This document shows positions 28,401-40,400 of a stretch of 64,000 bases of DNA, one piece after another (the stretch's first letter is position 1; every line of letters starts with the position of its first letter). Under the pieces are notes generated by a model, which was not told where the DNA came from, made no database searches, and worked only from the letters and a program-made list of their open reading frames with translations. This stretch comes from UBA2377 sp964429385 (GTDB lineage: Bacteria; Verrucomicrobiota; Verrucomicrobiia; Opitutales; Opitutaceae), in the NCBI GenBank assembly GCA_964429385.1, contig CAYSBR010000001.1, forward strand, positions 186,001 to 250,000, written 5' to 3'. A program made the translations under genes and the position numbers.

Positions 28401-31400
28401 CACCGCCCCGTCGTTGGCCACCGTGCCGGTCGCGTGATTCGTTTCCACCGTGATCGTCTGCCCCGTCACGCTGTTCGCGTTCAGGCCCGTGATCACCAGA
28501 TTCGCCAGGTTCGCCCCGATCTGCACCGAGTTCGCCACCAACACCGTGTTCGCCGGCAGCGTGTCCGTGAAGTTCACCACCGTCCGGCCTTCCGCCACCG
28601 TCACCGTCAACGTATAGGTGATGATCTCGCCGATCGTCGCCTCCGTCCGGTCCGCGCTCTTCGCGATCGCCAGATGTCCGCGCGTTGTCGCGCTCACGTC
28701 GTCGTCGCCGGCGTAGGTGTTCACCCCGCCGCCCACGCCCGTGCGCTCCGTGCCGGTTCCGGCCTGGTCGCCGCGCTGGCCGCCTTCCAAGCTGCTCCAG
28801 TAGAGCAGCGCCTCGTTCGTGATCGTCGTCCCCACCGTCGTGTTGTCGCGCACGACGCCGGACAGCGTGATCACCAGCTCGTTGCCTTGCGCCAGATCAA
28901 TCACGCCCGTGGTGCTGAGCGCTCCGGTCGTGGCGTTGAGCGTGAGCGCGCCGCTCACATCCGTCGCCCCGATCACCGCGCTCACCAAGGTGTAATTGCG
29001 CAGCTCCGCCGGCAGTTGATCGGCGATCACCACGTCGAACGCGCCCGCCGTGGACAAGGCCGTGTGCCGGACCCGGATCTCGTAGGTCACCGTGTCGCCC
29101 GCATCCAGGTTCGTCACGTCGCTCGTGATCGTCTTCCCCACTTCCAGCTGCGGCTCGACGAGGGTGATGGCCACATCGCCCGCGTCCACCGGAGTGTTGG
29201 CGCCGCCGGTGCCATCCGTATAAGCCAGCTGGCCCTCGTTGGTGCGCACCGTGTTGCTCTGGTTCCCCGCCACATTGAGCGCCTGCAGTTCCACCAGCAG
29301 CACGAAGTGGTTGTTGCCCGCCACATTGTCGGCCACGGTCGTCACGTCGCCGAAGGTGAACACCACATCCACGCCGTCGCCGGAGCCGACCACCGAAGTG
29401 AGCGCCACCGTGCCGTTGTAATCGGCGGTCAGCAATCCACCGGAGCCCGCCACGGTCGTCACGAGGGTATGCCCCACGTAGGCCATGCCGGCCGGCACAA
29501 AGTCCGTGATCACCACGCTGGGCGTCAGCCCTTCCGGTAGCGTCACGAGGAAAGAATAGGTCACCGTCTCGCCGATGGCGACGAAGGACCCCGCCGTCGC
29601 CGACTCGCTCGTCGCGAACAGCGCCTTGTCAATATCCGGACGGGCGAGCACGAAGTCGCCGCTCGCCGCGGTGGTGATGTAATCGTTGAGCGGATCACTG
29701 TCCACGCCCGTGCGCTCGTTGCCATCGGCGCCCGGCAGGGAGGTGTAGCTCACCGTCGCCGTATTCTCCACGGTCGCGCCCGCCGCGGCGCCGGCCCGCA
29801 CTTCGGCGGTGATCCGGACCGTGATCGTGTCGCCCGCATCCAGCCGGTTCAGCACCGTGGACACCGCCGCCGCTGTGTTGCCGCTCTGGTTCAGCGTCGC
29901 ATAAGCCGGACCTCCGGCCTGGATCGCCAGCGCCGTCGTCAGGTTTGCCGGATCCAGCCGCAGGCTCGCGTCCAGCAGATCGCTGATCAAAATGTCGTAA
30001 GCCGCCGCGTTGCCGGTGTTTTCAATCACCAGTTCATACACCACCGTGTCACCGCCGTCAGCGCCCGGCGTCACCGTGGTCTTGGTGAGAGTCAGGGTCG
30101 GCTCGATCACCGTGACGGTGATGAGGGACGGAGCAGAGGTTTCGCCCGCGTCGCCGGTATCGCCGTCGCCATTGCGGTCGGCCCGCACCACAGCGCTGTT
30201 GTCCAACGGCGTCGCGTCCTGGTTGCCGGCGATGTTCTCGACGCGCGCGTTGTATTCGATCTGGAAGGCGCCGGTGCCGTTCGCAGCCGTCGCGGGGACC
30301 GTCACATTGCCCAGCCGGACCTCGAAGGCGCCGGTCGCCGCGTTCCAACTGAGATCGGCGGCATTGATAAGGGAGCCGTTCGTGTAAGAGATGCCGGAAG
30401 TGCCGCCCACGGCGGTGACGCCATCCGCCGAGCGGAAGAACGCCGTGGTGCCGAGGTAGCCGAGGCCGAGCTCGAGCGTATCGCTGAGCGTCACCACGCT
30501 GGTCTGGCCCTGCTGGAGGGTAACGTTGAGCCGGTAGGTGATGACTTCGCCGATCACCACGTTCAACGAGGTATCGGCGCCCAGGCTCGTCGTCACGATG
30601 GTCTTGGCCAGCGCGAGCGCGGACGGCACCGTGAAGTCGGCATCGTCGCTGCCGGAGTAGTCGTTGAGACCGCCGATGCCGTCCGCACCGGTGCGTTCGC
30701 CGGTGGAGGTGCCCGCCGTGCCCGGGGTGCTGGTGCGATTCACGCCCGGCGCGTTGGTCACCGTATCGTAGGCCGTCACCGTCAGGCCGGTGCCCGTGCC
30801 GGGCAGCGAGGTGTAGGTGAGGGCCGCGGTGTTTTCCACCAGCAGGCCCGGGGCCGTGGTCGCGGCCAGGGTGGCGGTGACGGTGACCGTCACGGTTCCG
30901 CCCGCCGCCAGTTGGTTGATGACGAAATCGAGGTCCGTGCCGACGGAATTATTCGTGAGCGAGCCGGGGCCGGCGGTGATGGCCACCGAGTTGATGGACG
31001 CGAACGCCGCCGGCAGGTCGTCCACCACGCGCAGGTCGAAGCCGGTGCCCGTGCCGGTATTGGTCAGCGTAAAGGTGTAAGAGACGACATCACCCGCATC
31101 GTAGGGGCCGGGAACAACGGCCTTGGTCAGGGCCACGGACGGTTCGACAATCGTGACCGGCACCGGGGCGGCGGCGGAGTTATCCACCAGATCCCCATCC
31201 TCGTCCTCCACGCGTGTGGTGGCGTTGTTGGCCGGCGTGCCGCCGGCGAAATTGCCCGCCACATTGAGCACGCGGGCACTGAATTCGATGATGACCTGCT
31301 CGATGTTCGCGTCGTTGTCGTGGTTGACCACGTCGCCCAGCCCGAAGGCGATGGTCTGCCCGGTGACAGCAATGGCGCCCGCCGGAAGGAAGATCGCCTG

Positions 31401-34400
31401 GTTATGGGCGTCGGTCAGCGCGCCGCCCGCCGTGAAGACGCTGTCCGCGACGAACTGCAGCGTCGCGGTGCCGTCGTTGACGAACTCCAATCCCGCCGGG
31501 AGGACATCCACGATGGTGAGATTCTTCGCCGTGCCCTGCGGCACCGTCACCACGATCCGGTAGCGGACGATTTCGCCGATGGCCACATCGCTGCCCACCG
31601 TGTGCGCTTCGGAGGTGCCGACGAGGGTCTTCACCGTCGTCGTCGCCGGCATGGTGAAGGCGACCACGTTCGATACGATCGGGTTCAGCGGATCGTTGCC
31701 GTAGGTGCGTTCGCCCGCCTCGCCAGGCTGTCCGTTCGGCAGCGTACTGTAAACCACCGCGGCCACGTTCTCGATCTCGTGCGAGACCGCGGCCGTGGCG
31801 TTGACCGTGCCGGTGATGCGGATGACGACGGTATCGCCGGCCCCCAGTTGATTAAGGGTGACATCAACCTTTTCCCCGCCCCCCGCAAACGTGCCGTTGT
31901 TGGTCAGCGTGACATAGCCGGGATTGGTCTGAATGGCGACGGCCCCAAAACCCAAGATGGTGAATTCCTCCGCGAGCTGGTCGATCAGGTTGATGTCGAA
32001 GGCCGTCGCGGTGCCGGTGTTTTCCAGTTCGATATCGAAGGCAAAGGCGTCGCCCGCCTGCGTCGGAGTCGTGGCCCAGCGCTTCGCAATCGTCAGCGCG
32101 GGGGTGACGATCTCGACCAGGGCGGTATCGCTGAGCGGCGTGGCATGGGCGCCGCTGGCAAACTCAGCCGTGTTGGTCAAAACCGTGCCGGACTGGTTGC
32201 CCGGCACATCGGCCACCCGGGCAGTCACCGTCAGGGTAATCGTCCGGTTTGCCGCGGGCGAAGCCGAGGCGCCGTCGGCCACGTTTTGGACCGTCACATC
32301 GCCAAGGGTGTAGGTGATCTCGGAGCCGTTCACCACGAAGCCGGGCGGGTTGACGCTGGGGGTGAGGTTTGCGCTGTAGCCGAGACTGCTGCCCACGTAG
32401 ATCAACCCCGTCGGGAGAATGTCCTTCAAGACCACCCCGGTCGTGGTGCCTTCGCCCAAGATCACCTTGATGGTATAAGTCACGTATTCGCCGATGGCCA
32501 GATCCTCAATCAGAGGATCTCCCTGTGCCGCGCCGGTGGCGGCCAGATTGGTCGAAGTGACGGTTTTCTCAAACGAGTAAAGCAGCTCCACCTCGACGCT
32601 GACGGCATCCGAGTCGGCGTAATCGTTCTGGCCGGCACCGGTGCCGGCGCGCTCACCATCCGCCTCGCCGGAAGCACCGGGGGTGGTTCCATTGGTCGCG
32701 TTCGGCGTGGTGCCGGTGCCTGGCAAAGAGGTCCAGGTGATATCAACCTGGTTATCCAGATCGTCGCCGTGCTCCACAGTGTTGCCGACCAACACCTGAT
32801 AGGTGAAGACCGCCGACTGGCCATGCGCCAAAGTGAAGCCACCGGCGGCGGTGGTCAGGCTGGTCGCGCCCGCCGTGGCCACGAGACTGCCGGTCACATT
32901 CACCCCGGACACATGGGCCACTCCGCCCACCAGAGTAAGGCCGGCGGGCAGAGCATCCGCCAGCGCGACATTGAACGCATCCGCTCCGTTGGCGCCGCCG
33001 GTATTGGTCAGCGTCACGGTGTAGGTGATGAGGTCGCCCCCGTCCACCTTGGCCCGGTTGGCGGTCTTGCCCACGGTCACCCGGGGTTCGACGATCCGGG
33101 CGGTCACGGAACTGCTGGTGGAGTTGACCGTGGTCCCGCCATTCACGCTGGCGGTGAACTGGTTGGCCTTGGTGTCGCCGGCATTGTTGGCGGCGCTGTT
33201 GAGCACGAGAGCGTTGAACTCGACGAAGATCCGCTCGGTCCCGGCATCGGCGTCGTTGTTGGTGACCGCACCGAGGTTAAAAGTGAGTGTCTGCCCAGAA
33301 ACCGTGACATGGGAGCCATCAGCCAGAGCCCCGGCCGGCACGGTGGTCGTGAAGGCCGCATCGGACTCGTAGGCGATCGTGGCCGACCCGGCGAGATACT
33401 GGAGGCCGGCCGGCAGGACATCGGTCAGCACAAGATTGCCGGCAGTGCCCTGGGGAATGGTGATCGCCAAGCGATAGCGGACAATCTCACCGACGGTCAG
33501 CAACTCGATTGCGCCATCCGTGCCGGTGTGCGTTTCCGACGTCGCCACGATGGTCTTCACCGAAATCGTGTCGGGCATCGTGAAGGCCACGACCGAGGAG
33601 TTGATCGGATCATAGGTGCGCTCACCCGGCACCGTGCCCGGCAGCGTGCTGTAGGCCACCGAGGCCACGTTGTTGATGGTCTGCGCCACTTGTGCGGTGT
33701 AATTCACCGTGCCAGTGATGCGGATGACCACGGTGTCGCCGGCTTCCAAACGATTGAGCGTGATATTCACCTCATCATCGCCGGCGGGATTGATCACGGA
33801 ATTATTCTGCGCGATGGTCACGTAGGCGCCCGCCGGCTGGGTCTGGATCGTGATGTCGGCGATGTTCGCCAGATTATACTGCGCCGCGAGATCGTCGATC
33901 AGGTTGATGTCGAAGGCGTCGCCCGTGCCGGTATTCGTCAGTGTGATATCGAAGGCAAAGGCGTCGCCCGCCTGCGTCGGGGGCAGGCCGGCGAAGGCCT
34001 TGCCGATGGTCAGCTGCGGCTCGACGGCGGTCAGCGGGACCGAGCCCGCGCTGTGAGAGTAGGTCGTGCCGCTGCCGTTGTTGTGCGAAGCCGCGTTATT
34101 GTGCTGGCTCTGGCCAGGCAGAAGCCCGTCCACGTTCGCGTTGTTCAGCGCGACGGCCTCATAGGTGAAGGTGAAGGTGTTGTTTGCCGTGCCCGCCGTG
34201 GCGGCCACCGTGATCTGGCCGAATTGGAAGAGCGCATCGGTCCCGTCGCCGAAGGCCGGATCAACGACCGGGGTAACCACAGGCGTCCATGCCGGGGTTG
34301 CGCCCCCTGCAAAGGTGATGCCGCTATCCACATTCACCCACGCAAACGACCCCACTACATACTGCATCCCGGAGGGGATTTGATCGAGAATGGTGAAGCC

Positions 34401-37400
34401 CGGCGCCTGCCCTTCGGGCAACGTAACCGTGATCGAATAGGTGACCACTTCACCCGGCGTCACCTGCGCGTTGGTGTTGGGATCAGTCAGGTTGGGAACA
34501 AGCGACTTAACCGCCGTGACCGAGGTCGTCACGGAAGTAATAACCGAGGAGGACAGCGCGTAGTTATTGAGCGTGCCGACCTGCGAGGTCTGATTGATAC
34601 TCGTGGGTGCCGTGGCAAAGGGCACCTCAGCGCCCGTGCGCTCCTGATCGTGCGCCGTGCCATCGGTCGAGGTCCAGTGGACGGCCACCGTGTTTTTAAC
34701 ATCCACGCTCGCCCCGATGGTCGCGATAATGTCAGCGGTAAAGACAACGGTGAGGGTCTGGCCGTGGGCCAAGTCCACCGATCCGGCGGCATCCGCCGCG
34801 GCCGTGGTGCGAAGGTAATACGTGCCGCTGTCGTTAACTATTTCGAAAAATCCGGTGATGGGACCGGCGGCGGAATGGACGACGGACAGATTGCCGAAAT
34901 TCGTCAGCAGGTCGCTCAGTTCATCGCTGAGCGTGATGTCGTAAGCGGTCTGACCACTCGTGTTGGTGAGGGTGATCGTGTAGGTGACCTGATCGCCGGC
35001 ATCAAGACCTGGGGCATGTGTCACCGCTTTGGCCACGGTCAGCGTGGGCTCGACGACGGTGAAGGCCGGATTGTTGCCTGCAACGAGATCGTTGACCGTC
35101 GTGGTCGCGGGGCCGGGCTGGTTGGGGTTGGCGAACGTCAGCGTCGCCGCGGGCAGCGTGAGGCCCACGTTTTGCTGGTTCGCCAGCAGGTTGGCCACCG
35201 TGGCGGTGACGCGGATGACGAACCGGTTGGCATTGGCCTCGGAGGCGCCGGCGGTGGTGGTGACATTGCCGAAATTCCACGTGAAATCATCGCCGGGAGC
35301 CAGGGCCACCGCGACATCGCTGTTCAGCGCATAGGCCACGCCCAGGTTGCCGTCGAAATCTGATGTCAGCAGATCGGTATCCACCGCCTCGGTGATGATG
35401 CGGTAGCCATCCATCCGCAGGCCCGGCGGCAGCAGGTCGGCGATGGAGAGATTGCCGGTCGTGCCGTTCGGCAGAGTGACGAGGATGTCGTAGGTGAGCT
35501 GCTCACCGACGACGACGTTGCCCAGCAGCGAGGAGCCCACGCTGGTGTCGTCAGCCGTGAGCGTGCCGTCCTTCCACTGCTTGTCGATGGTGGGGCCGCT
35601 GACTGTGAAATCAACGGAGTCGCTGGTAATGTAGTTATTGACCCCCGACGGATCGCTACCGTCGCGCTCCGTGGCATCGGGAGTGTGGGGGGAAGTGGCG
35701 ATGATGAAATCATCGTCCATGCTTGTCCACGTAACGGTAGCCGTATTGTCGATGGCCAGCGTAGGCGGTACATCGACATCCAACCGCGCATTCACCACAA
35801 TAGTGATCGTCTGGCCATAGAGCAGATCGACATCCGCCGTACTGGTGGTGCGCAAGACACCGCCGGCAATCTCGAAGTGGGAACTGATGTCACCCAGCAC
35901 CGAGTGGGTGATGGTAATGTCCTTGCCTACGCCCAGATCGGTCGTGGCGAACACCGCATTGCTGGTGGCCGCGACGATGGAGTCGGGGATGGCATCGCTG
36001 AAAGTGAGATCGTAGGCATGCGTCTCGCTGGCCGCCGCATCGTGGCGGATGACGATGGTGTATTGCACCAAATCACCCGCATCATAAGGCGCGCCGGGAG
36101 TGATATTTTTTTCAATCTCAAGGATCGGCTCAATGATCGTGACCGGCGCCGCCGAATCCTCCGCCTCTCGATCCTCCGGTGTCGTATCAAAGTGGGTCTT
36201 GTACCGAATCGTGGCCGTATTGATCAAGGTCTCGCCCGACAGATTGGTCGCAACATTGGTGACGATCGCACGATAGGTGATCGTAATCTGTTGGGGGGCC
36301 ACATAATGACCCGGCGTTCCCGGAATCTCGCTGTTGAAAATCCGGCCAAAATCGATCTCCAGCTGAGTCCCATTGAGTGTAATGTCTGTGTTCGCCAGCA
36401 GACGAGCAAGGTTGATGGGATCTGTCGCACTCGGTGAGTGCGCGAGTGACGCCCCTGTGGGGCCATTACCCGCACCAACATTCGTCACAACATCCTCACC
36501 TACCGCCACCTCAAGAAAGCCGACAAAGGCCAGGCCGGCGGGCAAGACATCGGTCAGGATGACATCACGCGACTCCCCTTTCGGGACATCGAAAGTGACG
36601 CGATAATCCACATACTCGCCGATCACCGCCTCGTGCGTCGCTATCGGTCCCCCAATGGGAGATTGATCATTGTAGGGCGGGTCAGAAAGCTGCGTCCCCA
36701 CCAACTCTTTGATCAGGTCAACTGCCTCAATCCGCAAAATGGTATTAGTAAGATCATCCGTCGCCGCGTAATCGTTTAGCGCTCCATTGGGACCGTCGGC
36801 CCCGGTACGCTCGACGGCCGCGGGGTTATGCGGCGAAAGCACGATCGGCGTGTGCACTCCACCGAAGATGTGTCCGGTCGGCGTCGTATCCACATCGGTG
36901 TGGCTGCGCACGCCGTCATCCAAACTCGTCCAGCGGACTTGGATCCCATTGGGATGACTGGACGCCGATGCAGCGTTGTCGATCACATGGGATGAAACAA
37001 TAATGGTGAGGATTTCACCGGGAGCCAGGCTCGCCAGGGTGGCGGTGGAGACCAGGGCGGGCTTGGCCGTATCAAACGTATCCGTAACGATGATGAAATT
37101 GTCGAACCCACCGGCATCATCAATGTCGAACTCGGTCGCACCATTGGTGCTCGTCACAGAAATGATCTCCGTTTCAGCGATGTTGAGTACGTTGGGCAGG
37201 CGATCGTAGAGGGAGACATCGTGCGCCCAGACTGCGCCGGTGTTCTGGATGATCACCCGATAGTAAACCAACTGGCCGGCGCCGACCGTGAGGGTATCGT
37301 CGTCCAACCACGTCGCGTTGTCGTTGGACAGCTGGTTGCTGACAACCACCACGGGCTCGACCACGGAAACTGTGGCCGGCGGGGCGGTCACGATACTGTT

Positions 37401-40400
37401 CGCCGAGGAGCCGATCGGCGCAAAGGTCACCGCGCCGGTGTTCACGGTGTTCACATTCGCCACCAGGGCGAAGCGGTCATTCATTGAGGTGCCCATGAGC
37501 ACCTCGACGACCGGCAGCTGCGGGTTGCCCCGCATCTCGGCCGCGTCGTTGAAATCATCGTGACGCACGAGGGTGGCCGTCCCGGCGACCTCGGTCACCA
37601 CGTAGATGCCGTTCTGCCGGGCCTCGGTCTGGTCCTTGACCAGCACCACGTCATTGACCGCAAGGGCGAGACCATCGACGGTCAGGGCCACCCCGGTGAT
37701 CGTGCCGCCGTTGGCGGTGGAGAACCCGGTGCCGAGGTTGCCGGTCGAGGCGACGCGCGCCACGATCGGGCTGGCGGCCCGGTCATCCTGCCAGTTGTAG
37801 CGCAAGGTCGCGGTGGAACTACCGCCGAGGTTCACCCCGGCGGTGTTGGTCCCCACGTTGAGCACCACGGCGGTGTATTTGATCGTGATGGTCTCCGCGA
37901 CGGCGTTGTCGGTGTTGGTGTTCAACACCTCGCCTAGAGCGATCGTGAACCCGTGGCCGCCGGGCGCGATGGTGATGGTCGTGCCGATGGCCGCGTTCAG
38001 GGCGGCGGCGGCGCTGCCGGAGTTCAACACCAGCCCCGAGCCGCCCCCGCCGGTGGTGAGACCGGGGGAAACCGTGAGACCGGTGAACTCGACAAAGGCC
38101 ATGCGGGGATCGATCAAATCCTCGATCCGTACGTTGCCGGTCGTGCCCTCGGGCAGCGTGACCGTGAGCGTGTATTCGACGAGTTCGCCGATGACGGCGA
38201 TGCCGTCGTTGGTGCCGCCCGCCCTGTCGTTGTCGATGCCGGTATCGGTCAGCGTCTTCGTGATCGCCGGGTCGGCAATCACGACCGTGGCTTCATCGGT
38301 CCACGGGGTGGCGCCAACGTGATTCTTTGCCCCCTCGGCGCCGGCATACTTCAGCAGCTTGGCGGTGTTGATGACGGAGGAGGAGGCCATCGCCGCATCG
38401 GCCACCGTCAGATCATAGAGAATGACAATGCTGTTGGAGCCGTTGGTGACCGCGGCGTTGGCGTTGGCATCGTAGCCCAGCCCGAGGCCGGCGGGCCGGG
38501 GATTCGGGTTATTGTCCACCAGCTCGACGGTGAAGGTCTTGGCCCCCGCGTCCCAGGTCAGGGTGTAGTCGGTGCCCAGCACTAGCAGAACGCCCGCACC
38601 ATCATAAACTTTGAAATTGGTCTGCGCGACCAGGGTCGCCGCATCCGCGTAGTTGTTGAGATAGGAATCCGGAATCCGGTCAGCCAGGGTGACATCGAAG
38701 GCCCCCGAGCGGCCGGTGTTCTGCGCGACAATGGCAAAACGGACCTTGTCACCCGCATCGGGCAGGGGATCGGTTGTGAGATTGAGCGCACCGATGGCCA
38801 CGGCATCAGCCACGGAATCCAGCGTGCCGGTGAAGCCGTTGCCCGCGAGATCGGCAAACACGGGTCCGCCCGCGATGGTGGCCACCCCGCCCTGCGTGGA
38901 GGCAATGACACCCTTGTAGATATCCACCTTGGGCTGGCGGAGCACGACCTGAATCACGGCCTGGGAGGCGGAGGCCGTCGCAGGGTTCTGCGTGCTGCTC
39001 TCGGACGCCACCGCCTGGTTCGTCAGGAAGAGACCGTCGGCAAAGGGCTCGCTGCTCACCGTGGTGGTGAAAAGCAGGTCCACCACCCGGGGCGTGTTGC
39101 CCGGATCAATCGAGCCACCGAAGACAAAATCAACGTAGTTGGAGCCGGCGTTGCGCACAATCGTCGGATCGCCCAGCGATGTGCCGGGGGCCGGGATATT
39201 GTGCATCGAATGAGTCGGCCCATACTTGGCCGTGCCCACCGCCGGAGTGGTGGTACCGGGGGCGGCATTGTTGAAGGTGAGGACCTCTTCCGCATCAAAG
39301 ACCGGCAACGGCAGATAGTCCGTAATACGGAACCCTTCCAAGTCGCCCGAGGGGACCGTGTAGGTGATGCGGTAGGTGACCGTGTCGTTCGGGCTGATCA
39401 GGAGATCGCCCGTCGGCACGCCGCCCACCCGATAGGTGGCGTCGAATCCGCCATCCGTCAGCAGCATCCCGTTGATGGCGTAAATGGTTTTCTCAACCCG
39501 GCCCTCGATGATGGTGACCGAATCGCCCGAGCTGTCGGTGACCGTGTTGGCCGTGGGGGCAAACCCCGGGGCCAGCGTCAGCACCCGGGCTGAGATCTCC
39601 GCGTCATTGGTGAGCACGTCGCGCGAATTGAGCGAGGCCTCGCCGCTCTGGCCCGGCAGGAGGTGAGCCACCCGGAACGAATCCAGAATCGTCGTCCGAT
39701 AAATGATCCGCCCCGTGGTGGCGTCGTTGTCATACCCGGTCAGGTCATTCGGGATGATCGGGGATGGATTGTTAGGATCAATCCCGCCACCGACCAGAAT
39801 GCCCGCCTGGCCCAACCGGATGAGTTCATCGGAAACCCGGAAGGTGATCGTGGTCTCGCCCGTTGCCGGATCGGGCGCCGACACCGTGTAGTTGGCCGGA
39901 TCGAAGGAGGCCAGAGGCAGAACAAAAGTATTGCCGTTGATCTGGAGCTGGATCGAGCCGTTTACGAAATCCTGACCGTCGGAGAAAATGTCGGTGACGA
40001 CGATCGAGCCGAAGGCGAAGTAGTCGGAGACTTGGAAATCAAGGGTGTATTCGAGGGTGTCGCCGGGGGTGATACCCACCGCGCCGGTGTCAATGGCGTT
40101 GCGCACGTTCTTCTGGATGGCCAGCGAGCGAGCGGTGAAGGCCTCTTCGAACGCCGCATCCGGCTTGGCGGTGGCCAGCGCCGTGACGATGCTGGCGTCA
40201 TCAAAGGTACCATCCACGTTGAAGCCGACCACAACGGCGTCATCACGCGGATCCACCGGCGTCCAGTTGCCGAAGCCGTAAGCCTGGTTTTGCACGAGCT
40301 CCGCCACGCCGGTCGCGGCATCGAGCACGGGGTTGCCACTGGCATCGAGCCGGGGCACGTAGAACTGGATCTCGATCCACGCATCCGTGGTGGAGGCGGT

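Noticed and set aside
22300..37000. Repeats in this region as a CRISPR or tandem non-coding array
   Set aside because: The repeats are long, degenerate and in frame within one coding sequence. There are no uniform short repeats or spacers.
37411..37745. Prophage remnant
   Set aside because: Only a single tail-fibre-like motif is present, within a larger intact frame. There are no phage genes, integrase or attachment sites nearby.
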